This document shows positions 1 through 5,242 of a stretch of 5,242 nt of DNA, piece after piece. The position numbers and the translations under genes were made by a program. Numbering within the stretch: the first letter of the stretch is position 1; every line of letters begins with the position of its first letter. Source of the DNA: Pseudonocardia sp. (GTDB lineage Bacteria > Actinomycetota > Actinomycetes > Mycobacteriales > Pseudonocardiaceae); NCBI GenBank assembly GCA_030453005.1, contig JAKDLE010000264.1, positions 1 through 5,242 on the forward strand, read 5' to 3'. The notes beneath the pieces were generated by a model. It saw only the letters and a list, made by a program, of their open reading frames with translations, did not search any database and had not been told where the DNA came from.

Positions 1-1519
1 GGCCGTAGCCCTGCGACCCGGGCGCCTGCGACCCGGGTGGCAGGGGCGGCCGGAACCGGGGCCCGGGGGCGCCTGCGGGCGTCCGTGGGGGCATCTGCTG
101 GGCCGGGCTCGGCCCGCCGACGCCCGGGGCGGCGGGAGACGGCTGGGGCGCGAGCGAGGGCAGGTCGCGCCGGGGTTCGATCCGCGGCAGCACCATCGTG
201 GCCATCTCCGCGTTGCCGTCGTACAGGAAGCGCGTGGACTCCGAGTCGGGCTGCGGGTCGCCGTCGTGGTCGTCGGCCTGGGCGCCGGGCTCGCCGCGCT
301 TGCGCAGCTCGCGCCAGAGCCGGAAGAACCAGAACGGTACGACCAGCGCGTTGGCGACGGCGAAGCCCCACTGGGCGCCCGGCCCACCGGCGAGGATGAC
401 GCCGCCGACGCCGCCGAGGAACGTGAGCGAGCCGAGCACGATCTGGATGACCAGCGTGGCCGAGGCCTTGTCGATTGCGTAGAGCATCACGACCGGGCCG
501 ATGGTGGCGCAGGCGAAGACCTGGGCGACGACCGCGGCGAGCAGCAGCTCGCGAGTGTTCTGCCAGGTCTCGGCGAGCACGAACTCGCCGATGAAGTCCG
601 GCATGAGCAGGAATAGGGAGCCCCAGACCAGGCCGAGGAACGCGACGACGCCCGACACCCCGGCCGCGGACAGGAACCACTGCCGGTTGCTGAACGTCTT
701 GCGCCTACGGCTGAACTCGGGGATCGCGAACGTCATCGCCGCGGACGAGATGATCGACACGGGGCCGAGCAGGATCGCCGCACCGCGCAGCGCGCCGTTG
801 GCCAGCGCCGAACCGACTGCGGCGATGACCAGCATGGCGCCCTGGTTGGCGCCGTGAGCGGTGGCGAACGAGGCGAACAGGTAGCCGGTGAGGTTGCGGT
901 GCTCGCGCAGCCAGGACAGCGTCTTGCGCGGGTCGGGGACCGTGGCGGCGCGGCGGGCGCCGAGGGCGGCCGCGACGGCGGCCGAGGCACCCCAGGCGAT
1001 GATGAGCGGCCAGACCATTCCGGACCCGGTGTAGAGCAGGACGGCGACGGCGCCGAGCTGCAGGACCGTCCACACGGCGTCGTTGAACGCCGCGCCGGCC
1101 GGCTTGCTCCGGGAGAAGAAGACGTAGCGCAGGGCGTCCTGGGTGATGACGGCGGGCAGCACGATGCCCATCGCGATCAGCGCCTCGCCGACGACGCCGG
1201 ACAGCAGCAGGCCCGCTACGAGGGACCCGGCCCCGGCGACGAACCCGAGCGTCAGCGCGGTGCCGGTGGCGTGAGCCGCGGACCTGGCCTGCTCAGCCGG
1301 TTCGGCATCGGAGAACCGGATGTTCAGCGGTGATGTCGACAGGGCCCGGCTCGCGCCGATGACCAGGGCGAACACCGTGAACGCGACCGAGAACCCGCCG
1401 AAAGACCGCGCGGAGACCGCGTTGGCGACCATGAACGACAGCACCGCGTTGGTCAGGCTGACGATCATCTGGTCGGCCAGGTTCCATCCGGCACGGCGCG
1501 CTACGGCGGGGACCTTCAT
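1..1519 (-). CDS. Oligosaccharide flippase (Wzx/MATE-like polysaccharide export protein), 3' end beyond window
   Basis: Reading leftward from ATG 1519-1517, the frame stays open for 506 codons to the left edge, so the C-terminus is missing. The N-terminus, with WNLADQ at residues 12-17 followed by SLTN at 21-24 and a hydrophobic helix, resembles the start of actinobacterial Wzx-type flippases, which move lipid-linked glycans across the cytoplasmic membrane. I see about 12 hydrophobic segments between residues 13 and 395, with short basic loops (for example near 68, 185 and 250), and no signal peptide. The last helix is followed by FRLWRELRKRG, then a hydrophilic tail from about residue 400 that is rich in Pro, Ala, Gly and Gln, begins with an acidic stretch (QADDHDGD) and includes ATMVLPRI near residue 440. 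Such a tail is not part of the basic family. The start is supported by GAGGA placed 7 bases upstream; the in-frame alternatives upstream are poor. It lies 173 bases downstream of the ATP-grasp gene in the same orientation. A lipid II flippase (MurJ) is a less likely alternative. The flippase superfamily call is firm; the substrate is unknown. Confidence 0.85.
   Translation of the reverse strand, partial: MKVPAVARRAGWNLADQMIVSLTNAVLSFMVANAVSARSFGGFSVAFTVFALVIGASRALSTSPLNIRFSDAEPAEQARSAAHATGTALTLGFVAGAGSLVAGLLLSGVVGEALIAMGIVLPAVITQDALRYVFFSRSKPAGAAFNDAVWTVLQLGAVAVLLYTGSGMVWPLIIAWGASAAVAAALGARRAATVPDPRKTLSWLREHRNLTGYLFASFATAHGANQGAMLVIAAVGSALANGALRGAAILLGPVSIISSAAMTFAIPEFSRRRKTFSNRQWFLSAAGVSGVVAFLGLVWGSLFLLMPDFIGEFVLAETWQNTRELLLAAVVAQVFACATIGPVVMLYAIDKASATLVIQIVLGSLTFLGGVGGVILAGGPGAQWGFAVANALVVPFWFFRLWRELRKRGEPGAQADDHDGDPQPDSESTRFLYDGNAEMATMVLPRIEPRRDLPSLAPQPSPAAPGVGGPSPAQQMPPRTPAGAPGPRFRPPLPPGSQAPGSQGYG
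11..37 (-). repeat. Short in-frame tandem repeat in the flippase tail
   Basis: The 12-base word CTGCGACCCGGG occurs at 11-22 and again at 26-37 (plus-strand reading), a period of 15 bases. On the coding strand it encodes PGSQ twice, as PGSQAPGSQG, at the visible end of the Pro/Gln-rich tail. The period is a multiple of three, so copy-number change would keep the frame. Further copies may lie beyond the left edge. Confidence 0.7.
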
Positions 1520-1526
1520 GTCGCGG

Positions 1527-1531
1527 TCCTC
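1527..1531 (-). promoter_or_regulatory. Ribosome binding site of the flippase gene
   Basis: GAGGA on the minus strand ends 7 bases before ATG 1519. It fixes the flippase start and shares its GA with the TGA stop of the mini-ORF just upstream. Confidence 0.6.
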
Positions 1532-1562
1532 ACTGCGCGCCCGCACGTGCCGGCATGCTCAT
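1530..1562 (-). other. Possible leader mini-ORF upstream of the flippase
   Basis: Two in-frame ATGs, at 1562-1560 and 1556-1554, open a frame reading MSMPARAGAQ and ending at TGA 1532-1530. The second ATG has GAGGAG ending 6 bases upstream, the best Shine-Dalgarno spacing in this gap. The TGA overlaps the GAGGA that serves the flippase start 10 bases further on. That arrangement would allow translational coupling, but a peptide of 8 to 10 residues can arise by chance, and this one has no run of a single regulatory amino acid. It is not a product call. Confidence 0.3.
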
Positions 1563-1692
1563 CTCCTCAGTCGACACCGGGCCTCGACCCGGGGCACAAA
1601 CACTCCGCCCGGGTCAGAGTAGCGGCCGTGCGAGGACAGGAGCCCGCGCGGGGACGACGGTGCCAGCCCGTTCGGTGGTGCGGTGTTGTGGA

Positions 1693-2982
1693 TCAGGCGG
1701 TGCGACGTGCGTCGGGGGACTCGTTCGTGTGCTGCGTCACCGGCGCCGGCTGCTTGACCGTAGAGGCGGTCACCGGCCGCCTGCGCAGCCGGGACCAGCG
1801 CTCGCGGGCGATGCGGGTGACGCGTCGCTTGATCATCGCGCCGAGCATTGCGAACGCCGGACCCGGATCGCGGAGGGACACGAGGCCGAAGTTGCGGGCC
1901 CCCCGGTAGCTCCGGAGCACCTCGAACCAGGTCTGGTCACCGGCCCGGATCCGCGCGGCCGCGGCTCGCCACTCGATCTCCGGGAAGATCGCCTTGCGCC
2001 CATCCACCTGTGAGGGCTGCGGCCCGAGAGGGAGCCCCGCAGCGGCGGCGTAGAGTCGCCACGGCCCGTCGACACCCATCGCGTCGGACAGTCCGTACCC
2101 GTTGGGCACCCGCACGTTGATCTCGATGAGGTACAGCTCGCCGTTGCCGCTGTGCCGTTTGGTCTCGCACGCCGAGATCCCCACGAACCCGACGTGATCG
2201 AGCAGTTCGCGGTTCATCGCGAGGGTGCCGGGCAGCCGGCGCGACTCCATCACCGAACCGACGCCGTAGTCCGGCGGCCACTGCCGCACCTTGCTCCGGG
2301 TGTACTCCAACGGGTACGACCCGTCGACGGCTCGGATGGAGACCGCGGACTCCAGGTCGGTCTCCGGGCCCGGGACGACCTCGGTCAGCAGCACGTCGAT
2401 GCCGTGGTCGAGCAGGGCACCCGCTCGCCTCAGCAGCTCGGCGCGGGAGGTGACTTGGATCGTGCCGTGGCCGACCGCCGCGCGGGCCACGTGCGCGAGC
2501 GTGGCCTTGAGGACGCACGGGCAGGTGACCTCGGCCGCGCGGGCGGCCAGCTCGTCGTGCGAGCTGACGAGGTGCATCCAGGGGGCCCGGACGCCGATCT
2601 CGGCGGCTGTCTCGTAGAGCCGCTTCTTGTCCATGACAGCTGTGTGCACGCCGTCGTTGGACTCGAACGTGCGCAGTGACTCCGGCAGGGCGGCACGGTT
2701 CGCGCTGACCCACTCGCTGGCGGCGTCCGATCCGCAGATCACGACACCGCCTCCCGTCGCGGCCAGCTCGCCGAGCTCGGCGGTCCACGCCCCGGGGTCC
2801 TGCCGCGGGTCGGGAAGCACGCGACCTGTCACCTTGCGGCTGGCGAGCACGTGCGTCGTCGACGGACTAGCGAGGAAATGGACGTCGACCCCCCGGCGGA
2901 CCAGGGTCCTGGCGACGGTCAGGCAGCCGTCGTTCGGGTGCAGGAAGACGGCCCGCGGCAGGCGGTTCGGGGCGACTGTCAT
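1693..2982 (-). CDS. ATP-grasp family carboligase (carboxylate-amine ligase-like)
   Basis: A 429-residue protein with ATP-grasp architecture. Residues 10-37 form a strand-helix-strand start (RAVFLHPNDG onward) typical of the pre-ATP-grasp fold. ICGSD at 82-86 and DKKRLYE at 118-124 match the order seen in COG3919-type ATP-grasp enzymes. VLK at 157-159 supplies the likely ATP-binding lysine, and LLTEVVPGPETDLE at 198-211 the hinge/nucleotide segment. ETK at 273-275 and EIN at 287-289 supply the metal-binding acidic and Asn residues. The family couples a carboxylate to an amine or thiol through an acyl-phosphate, using ATP. In a glycan locus the likely role is an amide or amino-acid decoration, but the substrate cannot be read from sequence. 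The C-terminus is very basic (IKRRVTRIARERWSRLRRR at 384-402) and then looks disordered. ATG 2982 is the only usual start codon after an upstream in-frame stop; the nearest purine-rich site, GAAGGA (3003-2998), is 15 bases away, so initiation looks weak or unusual. It follows the amidohydrolase gene by 53 bases. D-aspartate ligase-like or carbamoyl-phosphate-synthase-like functions are alternatives. Confidence 0.82.
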   Translation of the reverse strand: MTVAPNRLPRAVFLHPNDGCLTVARTLVRRGVDVHFLASPSTTHVLASRKVTGRVLPDPRQDPGAWTAELGELAATGGGVVICGSDAASEWVSANRAALPESLRTFESNDGVHTAVMDKKRLYETAAEIGVRAPWMHLVSSHDELAARAAEVTCPCVLKATLAHVARAAVGHGTIQVTSRAELLRRAGALLDHGIDVLLTEVVPGPETDLESAVSIRAVDGSYPLEYTRSKVRQWPPDYGVGSVMESRRLPGTLAMNRELLDHVGFVGISACETKRHSGNGELYLIEINVRVPNGYGLSDAMGVDGPWRLYAAAAGLPLGPQPSQVDGRKAIFPEIEWRAAAARIRAGDQTWFEVLRSYRGARNFGLVSLRDPGPAFAMLGAMIKRRVTRIARERWSRLRRRPVTASTVKQPAPVTQHTNESPDARRTA

Positions 2983-3035
2983 CAGATGTCCGGATAGTCC
3001 TTCAGTAGCGTGGGCGACGTTTCGGGGCGCTCAAG

Positions 3036-4154
3036 CTACACGCGCAGCGCGGGCACGATGCGGCGGGCGTTGTCGGCGTAGACGGCGCGGAGCAGAGCGT
3101 CGTCCAGACCCATCCCGTAGACCGACCAGCGGCCCTGCTGGGGTGGCTCGGTGCCGTAGGGGAAGTGCTCGTCGGTGGTCTCCAGCAGCCGGAACCAGGT
3201 CCGCAGCTGCTCCGGACGATAGGGGAAGGAGTCGGTGCCCCACAGCACGCGGTCGGGGTGCCGGGTGAGGAACGCGGCGGCGGCGCGGGGCTGGCGGCCC
3301 AGCTCGGCCTCCCGCGCGGCCAGGTCGACGACGAGGTTCGGGTAGCGGTCGAGCATCGCCGACGCGCGGTCGAGATCCTCCGCGCAGCTCGCCACGTGCG
3401 CGCCGACGAACGTCGTGCGCGGGTGCGCCGCCACGACGCGCTCGAACGCGGTGACCAGCTCGTCGTGGGCGGGCACGGCGCGCGAGCCGTGGTGCCAGTC
3501 CGGGTGCAGCGCCAGCTCTTCGAACCGCTCGTTGGTGCCGTCCGCCGGCAGCCAGAACGCCATCGGGTCGGCCGTGTGCATGAGCACGGGCAGGTCCAGC
3601 TCGGCGGCGGTCTCCCACGTGTCGTGCAGCCGCGGGTCGTCGGGCTGCATGAGGGTGCCGGCGTGGTCGCGGACGTCGAGGCCGAGGTCCTTCCAGACCT
3701 TGATCCCGCCCGCGCCCGCGTCCTTGGCCCGCCGCAGCATCGCCGGGAACAGCTCGGGGAAGCGACGGTCGGTGAGCAGCGACCAGTCGAGGTGGCAGAA
3801 CGTGAGGAACCGGCCCGGGTGGGCGCGGTCGTAGCGGTCGAGATTGGCGTCGAGCTCGGCGTCCCACCGGCCGTCGAGGTTGACGGTGGTGGCGACGTTC
3901 AGCTCGTCCATCGCCGCGACGAGCGCGCCGACGTCGGGGGCCATCCACGCCCGACCCTGGTTGAGCCACCGACCCAGGTGGTTGTGCACGTCGACGGCGG
4001 GGAACCGGGCCGCGCGAACCTCGGTCCCGACGGTGACGAGAACCGAACGCGGCGCGTAGTCGCACAGCAGCTGGCGGCGCAGCCTGACCCCGTTGCGGGT
4101 CATGCCGAGGCGTCGCCCGACCGCGTGCGCGATCCGGGCGGGCGTCAGCTTCAC
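3036..4154 (-). CDS. Metal-dependent amidohydrolase (amidohydrolase_2 family, TIM barrel)
   Basis: With GTG 4154-4152 as start, this is a 372-residue protein ending at TAG 3038-3036. The metal-site motifs of the amidohydrolase_2 family appear in order: DVHNH (H57 and H59) at the end of strand 1, GGIKVWK (150-155) at the central strands, LMHTADP (H193), FVGAH (H253) and LWGTDSFPY (D308). The full catalytic set looks intact, so the protein should be an active cytoplasmic hydrolase or decarboxylase; no signal peptide is seen. Members act on amides, lactones or carboxylates, and the substrate here is unknown. About 50 residues precede the barrel, including a basic, helix-prone stretch (residues 6-30) that is longer than the usual family start; the part just before DVHNH resembles a lead-in seen in some relatives. 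The GTG overlaps the epimerase TGA as GTGA and has no good Shine-Dalgarno, so translation is probably coupled. Met18 is an alternative start. The same frame stays open far upstream into the epimerase gene, but that extension is a high-GC shadow. Confidence 0.85.
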   Translation of the reverse strand: MKLTPARIAHAVGRRLGMTRNGVRLRRQLLCDYAPRSVLVTVGTEVRAARFPAVDVHNHLGRWLNQGRAWMAPDVGALVAAMDELNVATTVNLDGRWDAELDANLDRYDRAHPGRFLTFCHLDWSLLTDRRFPELFPAMLRRAKDAGAGGIKVWKDLGLDVRDHAGTLMQPDDPRLHDTWETAAELDLPVLMHTADPMAFWLPADGTNERFEELALHPDWHHGSRAVPAHDELVTAFERVVAAHPRTTFVGAHVASCAEDLDRASAMLDRYPNLVVDLAAREAELGRQPRAAAAFLTRHPDRVLWGTDSFPYRPEQLRTWFRLLETTDEHFPYGTEPPQQGRWSVYGMGLDDALLRAVYADNARRIVPALRV

Positions 4155-5191
4155 GCCGACGGGTCGAGGTGCTGCACCTCGTAGTTGCCGTAGCGGTGGT
4201 TGCCTGCGACGTCGGGGAAGACGCCCGCCTGCACCGCGGCGGTGAGCGAGGCCAGGTAGTCCTGCACCGTGTGATCGACGGTGAAGCCGAGCCTCTCGGT
4301 GATCTTGGCGAACGACACCCGGTAGTTGCGGGGGTCGGTGTCGCCCTCGCGGTAGGAGACCTGCGCGTCCGGGACGTGCTTGCACACCTCTTCGACGATC
4401 ATCCGCTTGGTGAAGCACTGCGTCGTGTCGCCGACGTTGAACACCTCGCCGCGCACCTTCTCCGGCGCCGAGGTCAGCACCGTGAGCACGGCCTTGGCGA
4501 TGTCGCGGATGTGGCAGTACGGGCGCCAGGTATCCGCGTCGAAGACGAGCAGGTCGGCGCCCGAGGCGATCTCCCAGGCGAACTGCGACACCGTCAGGTC
4601 GAAGCGCATCCGCGGTGACAGGCCGTACGCGGTGGCGATGCGCAGCACCGTCGTCGACGCGTCGGTGCTCGCCGACCGCGCGAGGAGGTGCTCCTCGACC
4701 TCGATCTTCGTGCGGGCGTAGAGCGACTGCGGGTTGAGCTCGCTGTCCTCGTCGGCCAGCGACGCGGCGTCGTGGATGCCGTAGTTGCTGCAGGTGGAGG
4801 TGAACACGAAGCGCGCCACGCCCAGGTCGTCGAGCGAGTCGACGATCCGCTTCGTGGCGTCCGCGTTGACCTGCTGGGCCAGCTCCGGGTACTTCTTGCA
4901 CACCGGGTCGCCGACGAGCGAGGCGAGCATGACCACGTCGGTGGCGCCGGTCGCGGCGCGGGCGAACACCTCGGCGTCGCGCAGGTCGCCGCGGTGCAGG
5001 GTGACCCGGCTGTCGTCGAGCAGCGGGGCGAGGGCGAAGCCGTTGTCGTAGACGAACTGGTCCAGCACCCGCACGGACGCGCCCGCGTCGAGCAGCAGGG
5101 GAACCATGACGGAGCCGACGTAGCCGGCCCCGCCGACGACGAGGACGGTGCGGTCGGCCAGATCGAAATTCGGCGCAGTATCGAAAGCCAC
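4151..5191 (-). CDS. NAD-dependent sugar epimerase/dehydratase (extended SDR family)
   Basis: A 346-residue extended short-chain dehydrogenase, full length for the family. The Rossmann motif is GGAGYVG with glycines at 20, 23 and 26, and VLD at 42-44 places an acidic residue after strand 2, favouring NAD over NADP. GDLRD (68-72), the LASLVGDP segment (89-96), TSTCSNYG (131-138) and the catalytic YARTK (Y158, K162) follow in order. The later stretch with ATAYGLSPRMRFDL and WRPYCHIRD is typical of nucleotide-sugar-binding SDRs found in O-antigen and exopolysaccharide clusters. Expected activity is epimerisation, dehydration or reduction of a nucleotide-activated sugar in the cytoplasm; the exact sugar cannot be assigned. 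The start is GTG 5191-5189, supported by GAAAGGA 8 bases upstream and by the position of the Rossmann glycines. The gene begins 13 bases after the stop of the preceding frame and overlaps the amidohydrolase gene by 4 bases, so it sits inside an operon. Confidence 0.92.
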   Translation of the reverse strand: MAFDTAPNFDLADRTVLVVGGAGYVGSVMVPLLLDAGASVRVLDQFVYDNGFALAPLLDDSRVTLHRGDLRDAEVFARAATGATDVVMLASLVGDPVCKKYPELAQQVNADATKRIVDSLDDLGVARFVFTSTCSNYGIHDAASLADEDSELNPQSLYARTKIEVEEHLLARSASTDASTTVLRIATAYGLSPRMRFDLTVSQFAWEIASGADLLVFDADTWRPYCHIRDIAKAVLTVLTSAPEKVRGEVFNVGDTTQCFTKRMIVEEVCKHVPDAQVSYREGDTDPRNYRVSFAKITERLGFTVDHTVQDYLASLTAAVQAGVFPDVAGNHRYGNYEVQHLDPSA

Positions 5192-5199
5192 GTGCGGGA

Positions 5200-5206
5200 T
5201 CCTTTC
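5200..5206 (-). promoter_or_regulatory. Ribosome binding site of the epimerase gene
   Basis: GAAAGGA on the minus strand ends 8 bases before GTG 5191 and decides that start. It overlaps the TGA of the preceding frame, which fits close operon packing. Confidence 0.65.
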
Positions 5207-5242
5207 AGAGGGCCTCGGCGAGTGAGGCCACCACCCGCTCGA
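5205..5242 (-). CDS. C-terminal end of an upstream gene (partial)
   Basis: The right edge holds an open frame reading ERVVASLAEAL and then TGA (5207-5205), 13 bases before the epimerase start. Its residue pattern looks like a normal amphipathic C-terminal helix, and the stop sits right at the epimerase ribosome binding site, as expected for operon genes. Eleven codons are too few to identify a product; a glycosyltransferase or nucleotide-sugar enzyme would suit the context but cannot be shown. Confidence 0.5.
   Translation of the reverse strand, partial: ERVVASLAEAL

Larger units (their letters stand above)
1520..1692. other. Intergenic region between ATP-grasp and flippase genes
   Basis: This 173-base gap is the largest in the window. 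It holds a strong Shine-Dalgarno-like GAGGAG (minus strand, 1568-1563), a mini-ORF, and the flippase ribosome binding site. A short inverted repeat (CCGGG 1577-1581 with CCCGG 1588-1592, 6-base loop) and a perfect palindrome (1643-1652) are present, but neither is followed by a T-run, so no intrinsic terminator is supported. A TACTCT sequence on the minus strand (1621-1616) resembles a -10 box but has no convincing -35 partner. An internal promoter for the flippase is possible but not shown. Confidence 0.6.

Noticed and set aside
854..1333. Plus-strand open frame of 159 codons and shorter ones between 37 and 1487
   Set aside because: The minus-strand flippase frame covers this whole region with coherent membrane helices; the others are shadows.
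1577..1592. Short GC-rich inverted repeat between the ATP-grasp and flippase genes
   Set aside because: A 5-base stem with a 6-base loop and no T-run is common by chance at this GC content and does not support a terminator.
1616..1621. TACTCT on the minus strand as a -10 promoter box
   Set aside because: No -35-like hexamer lies 16 to 18 bases upstream, so it was not listed as a promoter.
1643..1652. Perfect 10-base palindrome CCCGCGCGGG
   Set aside because: It has no loop, no T-run and no partner site; expected by chance in very GC-rich DNA, so not called as an operator.
3031..4065. Minus-strand open frame of 344 codons
   Set aside because: It is extremely rich in Arg, Pro and Gly and overlaps the amidohydrolase in another frame; a high-GC shadow.
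3165..4184. Long plus-strand open frame of 339 codons
   Set aside because: It is antisense to the amidohydrolase gene, has no recognisable motif or good ribosome binding site, and has the composition expected of the reverse strand of high-GC coding DNA.
3036..4901. A 621-codon open frame extending the amidohydrolase far upstream
   Set aside because: The part above 4154 lies over the epimerase gene in another frame and reads as Arg/Gly/Ala-rich low-complexity sequence; the recognisable amidohydrolase begins after the GTGA overlap.

Overview
The window is very GC-rich and densely coded. All supported genes lie on the minus strand, with G/C-ending codons, GTG as well as ATG starts, and a 4-base GTGA stop/start overlap. 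This style, and the flippase N-terminus, fit a high-GC actinobacterium, perhaps Pseudonocardiales or a relative. The taxon is an inference from style, not a database match.

Layout in the direction of transcription (right to left): the last 11 codons of an unidentified upstream gene (5242-5205); an NAD-dependent sugar epimerase/dehydratase of the extended SDR family (5191-4151); a metal-dependent amidohydrolase of the amidohydrolase_2 type (4154-3036), overlapping the epimerase stop by 4 bases; an ATP-grasp carboligase (2982-1693) after a 53-base gap; a 173-base gap with a possible mini-ORF; and a Wzx/MATE-like oligosaccharide flippase (1519 to the left edge, open at the edge). The flippase has no stop in the window and carries a tail of at least 100 residues rich in Pro, Ala, Gly and Gln after its membrane core.

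Taken together, this looks like part of a cell-surface or secreted polysaccharide locus. The SDR enzyme would make or modify a nucleotide sugar. The ATP-grasp enzyme could form an amide or peptide-like bond on a carboxylate, perhaps a uronic acid or an amino-acid decoration. The flippase would move the lipid-linked product across the membrane. The amidohydrolase is the least expected member; its substrate is unknown, but its tight coupling to the epimerase gene suggests a role in the same pathway. No glycosyltransferase, polymerase, RNA gene, mobile element or CRISPR array is visible in the window.

The main points for a second look are the amidohydrolase/ATP-grasp pair inside a flippase locus, the long disordered flippase tail with a possible phospho-threonine site, and a short leader-like ORF whose stop overlaps the flippase ribosome binding site.
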